Positions 1 to 8,381 of a stretch of DNA of 64,000 nt are shown here, one piece after another. This DNA is from Arachnia propionica (lineage in GTDB: Bacteria > Actinomycetota > Actinomycetes > Propionibacteriales > Propionibacteriaceae). The notes under the pieces are model-generated. The model saw only the letters and a program-made list of their open reading frames with translations, did not search any database and was not told where the DNA came from. The stretch's first letter is position 1, and the number at the start of each line of letters is the position of its first letter. The position numbers and the translations under genes were made by a program. The stretch lies in contig NZ_RQZG01000015.1 in NCBI RefSeq assembly GCF_003859805.1, positions 1 through 64,000 on the forward strand. The letters are read 5' to 3'.

Positions 1-3000
1 ATCGGCCTTCGGGGTGACCGCCGCCGGATCAACCGACACCGCCACCGAACCCGGCACCACGCTCACGCCCTCACCGAACCTCAGCTCGTCGGCCAAGGTG
101 TAGGTCGCATCGAACTCGCTCGGGTTGGTCACCGTCACCTCATAGGCGATCGAGGCGTCCTGCCCCTGCTGCTCGAACTCCTTGACGACCTTGGCCACCT
201 GTGGTTCACCCGGCACCTTGACCGGTTCACAGGCCGTGACCCGGGTGGCCTCACCACCAGTGGTCATGATCGCCTGGTTGAGCAGACCCGTCCCGGTCTC
301 GGCATCCTGCAGCTCACAGTTCTTCGCCTCGGCCGTGACGGTCGTGGCCACACTCGCCCGAGCCCTCACCGTGAACACGTGACGGGCACCGGCCGGGATC
401 ACCTGGTCGGTCACCAGGTTCGTCCTGTCCTGACCGTTGAAGTCGGCCGCCGGCACGATCGAATCGGGTGTGGCGGTCACCGCTTCGACCTCGGTGATGG
501 TCACTCCCTCGCCGAACCTCAGCTCGTCGGCCAAGGTGTAGGTCGCATCGATCTCGCTCGGGTTGGTCACCGTCACCTCATAGGCGATGGTGGCCTCAGC
601 CCCTTGCTGGTCGAACTCCTTGACCTCCTTCGCGACCTTCGGCCTGCCGGGTACCTTGACCTGCTCACAGGCGTTGTCGCTGAGTTCCCCACCGGGCCAG
701 GTGACATCGGCCACGTTCAGCAGTCCGGTGCCGTTCTCGGCACCCTGGACCTCGCAGTCCTTCGCCTCGGCCGAGATGGTCTCGGCGACGGTGCCCGTCA
801 CCTTGACGGTGAAGGTGTGGCTGGTCCCCGCGGCGATCCCCTGGTTCTCGGTGATCCTGAGCGAGGCGTTGCCTGCGAAGTCCGTGGCCAGCGGCACGAC
901 CTGGACCGGCTTGACGGCCTCGACCCGGGCGGTGTCCACCGTGACGCCCTCACCGAACTTCAGGGTGTCGGTCAGGGAGTAGGTGGTGTCCACCGCGCTC
1001 GGGTTGGTCACGACCACGTCATAGGTGATCTCCACCTTGTCGCCGTCCTGCACGAAGTCCCGATGCTCCTTGGTCATCTCCACCCTCGGCAGGGCAACCT
1101 CCTTGCACGCCGTCGCGGTCTGTCCCTGCCCCGTCTGGGCCGGGGTCACGGCGTCCAGCGCGACTGGCATGGGTCGTTGGGGATACGGGCCCACGTAGGC
1201 GAGCGTTGCGGCGTTCCGGAGACCGGTGCCCTGTTCCCCCTCATCCAGGGTGCAGTCGGCCGCGTTCGTGGTCATCGTGACGGGCACGGTGGTCTCGACG
1301 GTGACGGAGAAGGTGTGCCGCTCGCCCGCCTCGATCGGCTCGTCGAAGGCCAGGAACGTATTGTTCACACCGTCGAAGTTGGGGTTGACCACGACCGTGT
1401 CCGGGACCGCGGTGACGGGCTCCACCCGATCGATGGTGATGCCCTCACCGAAGGCGAAGGTATCCTCCAGGGCGTAGTAGGCAGGTACCTCACCGTCGTT
1501 GGTCACGACCACGTCGTAGGTGATCACGGCCTTGTCCGGGGTCCGCTGCACCTGGCCCCTGACGTTCTTGGTGATCGACAACCGCGGGTCCTTGAAGGTG
1601 TTGGTGACCGTGATCCCGATCTCCACGAGGGCATCCGGCCCCCCACCTTCGACCTTGACCGCCGAGTCGAAGTCCTTGTGGTCGATCACGGTTGACACGG
1701 CACCACCGTCGGCGGTCTCGGTGGCGTAGCAACGAGCCCCGAGCGGCAGCTTCACCGGCTGCCCCTGCTCGTCCTTCAACACCTCCGTGGCGGCACCGAC
1801 CACGACGACGTCGCCCTCTGCCACGACGGCAGCGCTGGCCGCGTCATCACCCTTGACACAGGTGACGTGCATCCTGAAGTACTTGTGCTCGGCATCAGCC
1901 CTCGCGGCGTCATCACCTTCCAGCACCTTCGTGACGCTCACCTGGCCAGCCGAGTAGTAGTTGGTCAGATCCGCGATGGCCGATGCCTTCCTGGTGTCCT
2001 TGTTCCACGCGATGGTGACGGTCTTCGTCGGCGCGGCCTGGGTCGGATCGGCGTCGCCGGTCGCGGTCTCGGTGACCACGCACTCGGCACCGACCGGGAT
2101 GCCGGTGAGTTCCTCGCTGGTGAACTCGGTCCGCCCCGCCTCGTAGGCCAGGGTGACCTCCTGGTTGAGGACCTGGGCACCGTTCAGCGTGCAGACCGCG
2201 GTGAAGCGGTACTCGTCCTGCGGAGCGAAGGTCTCGACCCCGACACCGGAGACGATCTTCCTCACCTGCAGGGCACCGGTGAGGACGTACCCGGCGTCCA
2301 CGGTCGGATCGTCACTGTCGTGACCGAGCTGGACCGCTTCCGCGACCCCCTCGGCGTCGACGTTCGAGTCGGTCGCCCGGTCATCACCCTGACCCTTCGT
2401 GGTGAAGGTGGCACCGGGGATCTTCTCGAAGGTCACCACGTAGCCGCCTGCCCCTGCGGCACGCAGGTTGGCGAACTGGTAGTGGCCCTCGTCATCGGTG
2501 GTGGTGGTCAGTGACACGGCGTTGCCGAGGTCATCGGTTCCCGTGAGCTTCACCGTGATGCCGCTGGCCGGGGGCTCTCCCTGGTCCTGGATGCCGTCGT
2601 TGTCGAGATCGAACCAGGCATGGTCACCGATGGTCCCTGCGACGACGCGTTCATTGCGCTTGATGGGGCCGACCGGCAGTGCCAATCCGGTGGCACGTCC
2701 GAAGGTGACGTTGGAGTACACGTCGCCCTCGGCGTTGTCGACGCCCTTCATGGTCAGTTCCACCTCGATGACATGACCGGAGGTGAAGGCACCGGGCTTG
2801 GTGATGCGCAGGCCGGTCACCTCGGAGGCGTCGGCCGGGCAGGCCCCCGTCCCACTGACGACCTGCCCACCGGCAGGGGCGTCACACCAGGTGGTGCTCC
2901 CCGCCGCGCCGTTGGAAGGATCGTTCGGGTCCATGGCGACATCCGCGGCGGAGGTGTACTGGATCTTCACCTGGGCCGGGTCGCCGTTGCCCTGTGCACC

Positions 3001-5874
3001 CATCGTGTACTTCGTGACCTCGGCCTCGACGAAGGAGAAGGTACCGTTGAAGTTGCTCTCCCCGAGCCCTTGCCTGGGCAGCACGTCGATGAAGACCGGA
3101 TCGGAGATGGCCTGGTCATCCGGGTTGGGCAGCGTGTTGGTCATGCGCATCCGCCACCGGTTGACCTCATCGGTGGCCTGACCACCACGATTGGCCTGCA
3201 CCACAGGAGTCAGCGCCAGCTTCTCCAACTTGACACCGGCGATGTTGGTGACCTTCGCCTCAGCGGCGTCCTGTCGCAGTGCGACCAAGGAGTGATCGCC
3301 GTCGGCCCACACCTGGACGGTGTTCTGGTAGACACCATCGCTGGCCGTGGGGGAAACCTCCGAGGTCACGATGATCTCGGGGATGTCGGCGTTGACCACC
3401 TGGTCGGGCAGCACCCACCGCAGGTAGGTGGAACCCGGACCGCACTGCTTGCCACCGGAGAGCTTGGAGTCGCCAGGGGTCGAACCTTCCACCACCAGCG
3501 TCGGAGGACGGGTCGCCTCAACGAAGTGGAATCCGGCGGGCAGGCAGTCCTCCACCCAGACCTCCTGGGTGAGGCCGGGGGCAGCCGCGGGTGAGGTGAG
3601 CGACGGCTTCAGGCGCCACTGCACGATGTTGGCCTCGTTCTCGGTGCTGCTGCCGGTCACCTGGGGCGGGGTCTTGCCGAAGTCACCGGAGGTGCCACGA
3701 CGGACCTGCTTGTTGATGCGCACCTGGGACAACGCCTTGATGACGCGGTCACCGTACTGTCCTCGGTGGGTGTTCTTGTCGTAGTAGCTGCGTCCCCACG
3801 GGGTGGCGTGGTTCAGCACCTGCTCCATGGTCAGTTCCTCCAGGTTGACGCGTTTGACCGAGGCGTAGTTCGGCAGGATGTCACCGTCTGGAAGATCGTT
3901 GACGGCCACACGAAGGCTTGTGGCGACCACCATCCGGATCCCCGACCCGAGAAGCGCGTCGTTGTTCACCGGTTCGGGGATGACCACGTGGACACGGACC
4001 CGGCCGACACCGGTGTAGATGCCCTGGGCCAGCTTCTCCTGGTCGTTGCCGGGCACTTCCTCCGGGGTGTCGTACCACGGCCCAGCTGCATCACCGCACT
4101 CGGAGGCCCCACTCGGACCTCCCGGGGTGGCGGAGTACTGCACCTTGTGGGTCGGCACCTCGGAGATGTTCTGGGCATAGGACGCGGCAGTGCCGCGGAG
4201 CACGTTGTTGTATCCACTGATCCACACGGGAGCACCGTTGGAGGGCACCTGCTGCAGACCCGCACCCGGATCAGTCGACCTCGGCACGTCCCGGGCCTCC
4301 AGGTGGAGCCTGGTGTTGTCCCAGGAGTCACAGACCACGGCACTCACCTTGCCGGGAAGCCCCGGATTGGTGCCGACGATGAGCATCTGGGACTGGACCT
4401 TCTGATCCGGTGCCACCGTCGTGCCACCTGAGACATAGGTGCTGTTGCCGGGCAGACCGGAGCCAAGGGCGGAATCACCTCGCGAGAACTCACTGGCCGG
4501 GGTGTTCATCGGCTCACCCGGAACACCCGCGAAGTACTTCGAGAAGCCGTTTCCGATGGAGATGTTCGGCGTGGTGGAGCGGTAGTCGTTGAAGGTGGGC
4601 TGGTCCGCCAGGGTCTCGACATCGGACCCCGGGTCAAAACCCTTGATGTCCAGCTCGGTGTAGGCATTCTTCGTGGCCAGCGTCCAGGTGTTGCCAGTGT
4701 TGGCACCGAACTCCCTGATGGTCTCGATCGGTGTGTAGACCTGGAACGACGCAGCCACGGCATAGGCGCTGTTGCCCGGGATGGCCTGCTTGGCCGGGAT
4801 CAGCACCTCGGAGGGGTAGGTGATGAGCGAGGTGTCGGCGTTCTTCACAACGAACTTCGCGGGTTTGCCCGGCCCCTCCTGGGTGATCTGCACCTGGCCG
4901 GAGTCACGCACGGCATTGGCCGCCGTGGAACCACGGAAACCGATCCTCGGGGCCGGTGCGGAGTAGAAGTAGTCGTAGGGGTAGATCCGGGAGCCGTACT
5001 TCTCCAGATCCGCCTCCATCCGCTGGTACTGGTCCTCCTCCAGTCCCGGGTACATTGCACGAGGTGAGAGGTCATCGGTGAAGGCGATGTCCCCGATGGC
5101 GGGCATGGCGCCCTTTCCTCCGGCCGGGGCTGACAACAGCGCGGTGTAGGCCGTCAATTTGCAGACCTTCGCCGGGTTCCACGGACAGCCGGCGTTGGTG
5201 GGACCGTAGATGTAACCCAGGTTCTCCTTCAACGCGACGCTGTTCTTGGAGATGTCCCACTTCAGCCGGGAGGAGGTCGTCACCCTCGGCAGGTTGGGGG
5301 CCGGGGCCGGGGTGGCGCCATCCGCGGTGATCTCAGCGGAGATCGGTGTGAGCTGCTGGCCATTGCCGACCAGGTTGCTCACCTTGGCACTGATTGCGAA
5401 GAAGTCCGAGGCATTCGTCTTGGTCCCGAGGTTGCAGATGAGTTCCTGCTCCGGAAGTTCATTGATGGAGTTGGCGGTCAACGGCACCGTCGGGTTCGGC
5501 AGGGTGGACGGGTTCAACGCAGAGCCCGGTCCCGAACAGACGGCGGGCAGCGCATCGATGTGGAGACCACGCGGCAGCTTCAGCTTCACCGTGACGTTGT
5601 CAACAGGCACCCCACCCCCTGCCGAGTCATTGGCGTTGTACTGAGCCCGATAGGTGATCGTGTCGTTGACCCGGACGATCCCGTTGGTCGGCCCGGAGTC
5701 GTTGCCGGCGTTGTCATCGGCGTCCCAGTCCGGGGTGCCGTCCTGGGAGACCGTCAGTGTCAGCCCCACCTGTGGCACGGCATGTGCCGTGACCGGGAAC
5801 AGCGTCCCCAGCAAGGCCACGGCGGCACACACCGCCAACGCCTTGTGGCGCCCCCTCTTCTTCAACAAAGCCAC
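1..5874 (-). CDS. Large secreted repeat surface protein (SdrD-B-like, DUF5979-like and tandem repeats), C-terminus outside window
   Basis: The frame is open from a GTG at 5872-5874 down to base 1: 1958 codons with no stop. AAGGGG and GAAGGA lie just upstream of the GTG. Residues 1-32 form a signal peptide: a KKRGRHK charged start, a hydrophobic core and AHA before VPQ. An N-terminal adhesin-like region follows. A SdrD-B-type domain starts near residue 1083 (motif GDHAWFDLDNDGIQD). Two DUF5979-like domains start near 1197 and 1305. At least four copies of an Ig-like domain then follow, with the conserved segment TYxLxDxLxFGEG near residues 1476, 1642, 1789 and 1935. Sortase-anchored pilin or adhesin proteins of actinobacteria share this plan, but any LPXTG motif would lie outside the window. 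Function is unknown; an adhesive or S-layer-like role is inference. It appears monocistronic within the window. Confidence 0.85.
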   Translation of the reverse strand, partial: MALLKKRGRHKALAVCAAVALLGTLFPVTAHAVPQVGLTLTVSQDGTPDWDADDNAGNDSGPTNGIVRVNDTITYRAQYNANDSAGGGVPVDNVTVKLKLPRGLHIDALPAVCSGPGSALNPSTLPNPTVPLTANSINELPEQELICNLGTKTNASDFFAISAKVSNLVGNGQQLTPISAEITADGATPAPAPNLPRVTTSSRLKWDISKNSVALKENLGYIYGPTNAGCPWNPAKVCKLTAYTALLSAPAGGKGAMPAIGDIAFTDDLSPRAMYPGLEEDQYQRMEADLEKYGSRIYPYDYFYSAPAPRIGFRGSTAANAVRDSGQVQITQEGPGKPAKFVVKNADTSLITYPSEVLIPAKQAIPGNSAYAVAASFQVYTPIETIREFGANTGNTWTLATKNAYTELDIKGFDPGSDVETLADQPTFNDYRSTTPNISIGNGFSKYFAGVPGEPMNTPASEFSRGDSALGSGLPGNSTYVSGGTTVAPDQKVQSQMLIVGTNPGLPGKVSAVVCDSWDNTRLHLEARDVPRSTDPGAGLQQVPSNGAPVWISGYNNVLRGTAASYAQNISEVPTHKVQYSATPGGPSGASECGDAAGPWYDTPEEVPGNDQEKLAQGIYTGVGRVRVHVVIPEPVNNDALLGSGIRMVVATSLRVAVNDLPDGDILPNYASVKRVNLEELTMEQVLNHATPWGRSYYDKNTHRGQYGDRVIKALSQVRINKQVRRGTSGDFGKTPPQVTGSSTENEANIVQWRLKPSLTSPAAAPGLTQEVWVEDCLPAGFHFVEATRPPTLVVEGSTPGDSKLSGGKQCGPGSTYLRWVLPDQVVNADIPEIIVTSEVSPTASDGVYQNTVQVWADGDHSLVALRQDAAEAKVTNIAGVKLEKLALTPVVQANRGGQATDEVNRWRMRMTNTLPNPDDQAISDPVFIDVLPRQGLGESNFNGTFSFVEAEVTKYTMGAQGNGDPAQVKIQYTSAADVAMDPNDPSNGAAGSTTWCDAPAGGQVVSGTGACPADASEVTGLRITKPGAFTSGHVIEVELTMKGVDNAEGDVYSNVTFGRATGLALPVGPIKRNERVVAGTIGDHAWFDLDNDGIQDQGEPPASGITVKLTGTDDLGNAVSLTTTTDDEGHYQFANLRAAGAGGYVVTFEKIPGATFTTKGQGDDRATDSNVDAEGVAEAVQLGHDSDDPTVDAGYVLTGALQVRKIVSGVGVETFAPQDEYRFTAVCTLNGAQVLNQEVTLAYEAGRTEFTSEELTGIPVGAECVVTETATGDADPTQAAPTKTVTIAWNKDTRKASAIADLTNYYSAGQVSVTKVLEGDDAARADAEHKYFRMHVTCVKGDDAASAAVVAEGDVVVVGAATEVLKDEQGQPVKLPLGARCYATETADGGAVSTVIDHKDFDSAVKVEGGGPDALVEIGITVTNTFKDPRLSITKNVRGQVQRTPDKAVITYDVVVTNDGEVPAYYALEDTFAFGEGITIDRVEPVTAVPDTVVVNPNFDGVNNTFLAFDEPIEAGERHTFSVTVETTVPVTMTTNAADCTLDEGEQGTGLRNAATLAYVGPYPQRPMPVALDAVTPAQTGQGQTATACKEVALPRVEMTKEHRDFVQDGDKVEITYDVVVTNPSAVDTTYSLTDTLKFGEGVTVDTARVEAVKPVQVVPLATDFAGNASLRITENQGIAAGTSHTFTVKVTGTVAETISAEAKDCEVQGAENGTGLLNVADVTWPGGELSDNACEQVKVPGRPKVAKEVKEFDQQGAEATIAYEVTVTNPSEIDATYTLADELRFGEGVTITEVEAVTATPDSIVPAADFNGQDRTNLVTDQVIPAGARHVFTVRARASVATTVTAEAKNCELQDAETGTGLLNQAIMTTGGEATRVTACEPVKVPGEPQVAKVVKEFEQQGQDASIAYEVTVTNPSEFDATYTLADELRFGEGVSVVPGSVAVSVDPAAVTPKAD
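83..588 (-). repeat. Near-identical intragenic DNA repeat within the surface-protein gene
   Basis: Bases 83-150 and 521-588 match at 67 of 68 positions and are 438 bp apart, exactly 146 codons. Weaker copies sit at about 950 and 1445. The copies encode successive Ig-like domains of the surface protein, and the array continues past the window edge. Such high DNA identity suggests recent unit duplication, so copy number may vary between strains. Confidence 0.85.
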
Positions 5875-6027
5875 AGTCCTTCTTCCCCTTTCACCCGTCA
5901 GCGTCACCACGACGCAGAAGGGCAGCTGTGGCAGGGCTGGGGCACCCGCTGGATCCCCCCGTCCCAGCCTGTCATCCAAAAATACAATTGACGAAAGTTA
6001 GATGACCTGTTCTTCCTAGTGAACCGC

Positions 6028-6056
6028 ATGTTAGACATCAGGGTTTTCAAGGGCAA
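6028..6056 (-). promoter_or_regulatory. Candidate promoter of the surface-protein gene
   Basis: On the minus strand TTGCCC (6051-6056) is followed after 17 bases by TAACAT (6028-6033). This is an acceptable -35/-10 pair about 150 bases before the GTG start. The 5875-6118 stretch is visibly more AT-rich than its surroundings and holds no other feature I can support. Confidence 0.4.
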
Positions 6057-6118
6057 GTCATGGCTCACTGACAGTGACGAAGGTCCAGCTGAACTTGAAG
6101 GTGGCCCGGGCATGACAA

Positions 6119-6147
6119 GAGGCCGTCCTGCTGAGCAGGACGGCCTC
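6119..6147 (-). terminator. Hairpin terminator downstream of tRNA-Asn
   Basis: A perfect inverted repeat has arms of up to 14 bases (GAGGCCGTCCTGCT and its complement) around a very short loop. It lies 4 bases past the 3' end of tRNA-Asn. The following T-tract is weak, as is common for high-GC actinobacterial terminators. Confidence 0.7.
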
Positions 6148-6151
6148 CGTG

Positions 6152-6227
6152 TGGCTCCCCGGACTGGACTCGAACCAGTAACCCTTCGATTAACAGTCGA
6201 ATGCTCTGCCAATTGAGCTACCAGGGA
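6152..6227 (-). tRNA. tRNA-Asn (anticodon GTT)
   Basis: This is a complete cloverleaf. The acceptor arms TCCCTGG and CCGGGGA pair with one G-U. The D-arm is GCTC/GAGC, the anticodon stem is TTCGA/TCGAA around the loop CTGTTAA, and the T-arm is ACTGG/CCAGT. The discriminator is G and CCA is encoded. The anticodon GTT decodes AAC and AAT. Confidence 0.97.
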
Positions 6228-6287
6228 TCGGTGACCTCATGGCCACGCGGAGACGAACTCTAGCAGTGCACCGAGACTCAGGGCAAA

Positions 6288-7013
6288 TCAACTCGGCTGG
6301 GCCATGGTGGCGCTGGTGAGTCCCTTCTGGACGAGGTGGTCGACACGGTTGAAGGCACGCATCTCGGTGTCCCCGCCGAGGTGGGTGCGCAGCCAGGAGA
6401 CCGATGTGTTGTCGAGGGCGAACCAGCTGGTGGTCTCGCCCTGGATCTGGGAGGAGTCCCGTCGCAGTTCTCCGGGACAGAACATCGCGGTGGCGAGCAG
6501 TGACCCGATGGCACCGTGGCTGACGAGCACCACGCAGTCATCAGGTCCGAAATCCGAACGGAGCCAGGCAGCCAGTCGACGGGCCCGCTCGATGGCGGCC
6601 TCCCTCATCTCGAAGGGACCGGGCCACCATCCCTCCTCGGTGACGGAGTCAGGGAAGTGCAGCCGGGACGAGACCGCCGCCAACACCGAACGTGGGGACC
6701 CCGGATGGGCGACATGGTCCATGATCGGCCCGACGAAGGGGCCACTGCGCTCCATGAGTTCGGGCATCACGACGGCATCCTGCCCCAGGGCGTCCAGCAA
6801 CGGCACCGCCGTCAGCAGCGTGCGCATGAAAGGCGAGACGAAGATGTGCGTCGGATCGGGTGCGAAACCGGGGAACCAGTCGGCCAGCGCCTGCGCCTGC
6901 GCCTCACCCAGCTCGGTCAGACCGGGGTCAGGGACCCGATCATCCTCGTTGTGCGAGATGGCCCAGGAGCGATTGTTCGTCGATTCGGCATGACGGATGA
7001 AGATGAGGTCCAC
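6288..7013 (-). CDS. Histidine phosphatase family protein (phosphoglycerate mutase-like)
   Basis: 241 residues. The N-terminal motif FIRHAES carries the phosphorylated histidine (H8) after R7. R64 in SPFMRT and E88 supply further pocket residues, and H166 in VSHGAIG is the second catalytic histidine. All core residues of branch 1 of the superfamily are present. The substrate cannot be told from sequence; these enzymes hydrolyse small phospho-metabolites or, less often, protein phosphates. The GTG start is preceded by a -10 element at 6-base spacing and no Shine-Dalgarno, so the mRNA is probably leaderless. The gene ends about 60 bases before tRNA-Asn on the same strand. Confidence 0.88.
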   Translation of the reverse strand: MDLIFIRHAESTNNRSWAISHNEDDRVPDPGLTELGEAQAQALADWFPGFAPDPTHIFVSPFMRTLLTAVPLLDALGQDAVVMPELMERSGPFVGPIMDHVAHPGSPRSVLAAVSSRLHFPDSVTEEGWWPGPFEMREAAIERARRLAAWLRSDFGPDDCVVLVSHGAIGSLLATAMFCPGELRRDSSQIQGETTSWFALDNTSVSWLRTHLGGDTEMRAFNRVDHLVQKGLTSATMAQPS

Positions 7014-7019
7014 ACCCTG

Positions 7020-7025
7020 ACGCTA
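7020..7025 (-). promoter_or_regulatory. -10 element of a probable leaderless promoter (histidine phosphatase)
   Basis: TAGCGT on the minus strand ends 6 bases before the GTG start at 7013. Transcription would begin at or next to the start codon. No Shine-Dalgarno is visible. Confidence 0.5.
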
Positions 7026-7036
7026 CCCCAGATGTG

Positions 7037-7537
7037 TCACAGCCCGTATTCCGTCCTCAGGCGATCGGTCTCCGTGACGACGAGAGCGGCGATGGAGGGA
7101 TCCGTCAACTCGACCTCCCCTGAAGCGCTGGCCAGCCACTCCACCGGATCATCGGTTCCCGGGGCACGACGGGCGGTGAGCGTGACACTTCCCCCGGGCA
7201 CGTCATGGCTGGCGCTCATCACCGTCGAGGCCTGGACCCGTTCACGGAAGACAGCAGGCAGTTCGCCCGGCCTCGTGATGGGGCACTCCCACTGCCCTTC
7301 CGCGGTGTACCAGTGCAGGACGCCCGGGTCCTTGCGCCACCCTCCACCGAGGATCTTCTCCCAGGGCCACACCTGCCACGCACCGTCCCTGAGATGGGCG
7401 AACTCCCGACGGCTCGCCGCCACCCATTGATCATGTTCTCCCCGGGCCCAGGCCAGCAGCCGTGGCTCCTCACCCAGCCGCGCGGCGAGGTCGTTCCGGA
7501 GATCCTGAGGCAGTGAGTGTTTCACCATGGGGACCAT
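7037..7537 (-). CDS. PH-like domain protein of an uncharacterised actinobacterial family
   Basis: 166 residues, soluble, with no signal peptide or membrane segment. The pattern (LLAWARGE, then a Trp-rich PWEKILGGGW stretch, then ELPAVFRERVQAS, then a C-terminal beta-rich half) resembles a widespread actinobacterial hypothetical family with a pleckstrin-homology-like fold. No catalytic motif is evident. It lies 23 bases upstream of the histidine phosphatase on the same strand, but the phosphatase seems to have its own promoter. The start is ATG at 7537 with GGGGGG upstream; ATG at 7528 is an alternative. Function is unknown. Confidence 0.7.
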   Translation of the reverse strand: MVPMVKHSLPQDLRNDLAARLGEEPRLLAWARGEHDQWVAASRREFAHLRDGAWQVWPWEKILGGGWRKDPGVLHWYTAEGQWECPITRPGELPAVFRERVQASTVMSASHDVPGGSVTLTARRAPGTDDPVEWLASASGEVELTDPSIAALVVTETDRLRTEYGL

Positions 7538-7565
7538 TGTGCCCCCCGAGTGTCTCCCGAAGCGG

Positions 7566-7604
7566 GGCAGGTGTTGTCAATGTCTCGGCAGGTGTTGTCG
7601 ATGT
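7566..7604 (+). repeat. Tandem 18-nt direct repeat upstream of the sigma-like gene
   Basis: GGCAGGTGTTGTCAATGT (7566-7583) recurs as GGCAGGTGTTGTCGATGT (7587-7604): 17 of 18 bases identical, with a 21-bp period of two helical turns. It ends 48 bases before the start codon of the sigma-like gene. Each copy contains TTGTC, resembling a -35 element. It could be an activator or repressor site or a duplicated promoter element. Confidence 0.6.
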
Positions 7605-7652
7605 GGCTGCGGGGTCTCCTCAGCAGTCGTTCCAACTGCGAATCTGGAGGAC

Positions 7653-8381
7653 ATGACCATCACGCACAGCCATTTCACAGCCCCGCTCATCACTCTCGAG
7701 GAAGAGGTCGATCTCTTCCGCTGCATCGAGGCGTCCACCTATGCGGCCCATCTGCTGGAGACCGGATGTGGCTCGTGGGACCCGGCCGATCTCAGGGCCA
7801 TGGTCGAGGCCGGCTCCCGGGCCCGTCAACGGCTGTTCTCCGCCAACCTCCGGCTGGTGATGAAACTGGCCTCGGCCGCGGCCCGGCAGACCGGTGCGGA
7901 GCTCGACGAATTGTTCCAGGAGGGCTGTCTGGCGCTGGGGGAGGCGATCCCGCGGTTCGACCAACGTCGCGGCACCAGGTTCAGCACCCTGATCCACCGG
8001 TACGTCTCCCGCGCCGTACGGCATCGCGCCCTGCATGGATGCATCGCCATGGAATCGGTGCGCCACCACAGTGGTGCACGGGTGCAGATCCGCTGGACCT
8101 CGCTGGATCGGCTCCCGGAGGCGTACACCGCCGTCGATGGTGGGATGGAGCAGGTGGAGCAGCCCTCCTGGGACCTGTTGGACCTGTTGGGTCGGGCCGG
8201 GTGGGTGATCCGGAAACGCTACGGCATCGGCACCAGCCGCACGACACGTTCTGATCTGTCACGTGCGCTCGGTGTGTCCCCCTCGACCATCCGACGTCTC
8301 GAGGAGACCGGCCTCAAGGCCGCCCGGGACCTGCTCGAGGGTGAGCACTGCCGAATCCCGACACTGCCCCGCGTGGCCTGA
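7653..8381 (+). CDS. Sigma-70 family RNA polymerase sigma factor, divergent group 2-like
   Basis: 242 residues. The ATG at 7653 follows GGAGG at good spacing; an upstream in-frame extension is cysteine-rich and unlikely to be coding. The N-terminus (LITLEEEVDLFRCIEA) resembles sigma region 1.2. Region 2 is clear: ANLRLVMKLA, then LDELFQEGCLALGEAI, then FDQRRGTRFSTLIHRYVSRAV. The C-terminal helix-turn-helix (SDLSRALGVSPSTIRRLEETG) fits region 4. A normal region 3 is not recognisable, so the protein is much shorter than a primary sigma factor. No anti-sigma gene is adjacent. The gene is convergent with dnaG with no gap. Which promoters it serves is unknown. Confidence 0.8.
   Translation: MTITHSHFTAPLITLEEEVDLFRCIEASTYAAHLLETGCGSWDPADLRAMVEAGSRARQRLFSANLRLVMKLASAAARQTGAELDELFQEGCLALGEAIPRFDQRRGTRFSTLIHRYVSRAVRHRALHGCIAMESVRHHSGARVQIRWTSLDRLPEAYTAVDGGMEQVEQPSWDLLDLLGRAGWVIRKRYGIGTSRTTRSDLSRALGVSPSTIRRLEETGLKAARDLLEGEHCRIPTLPRVA

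Noticed and set aside
379-4431. Several long plus-strand open frames across the first 4.4 kb
   Set aside because: They lie antisense to the continuous repeat-protein frame and carry its composition in mirror form; none has a plausible start site or domain.
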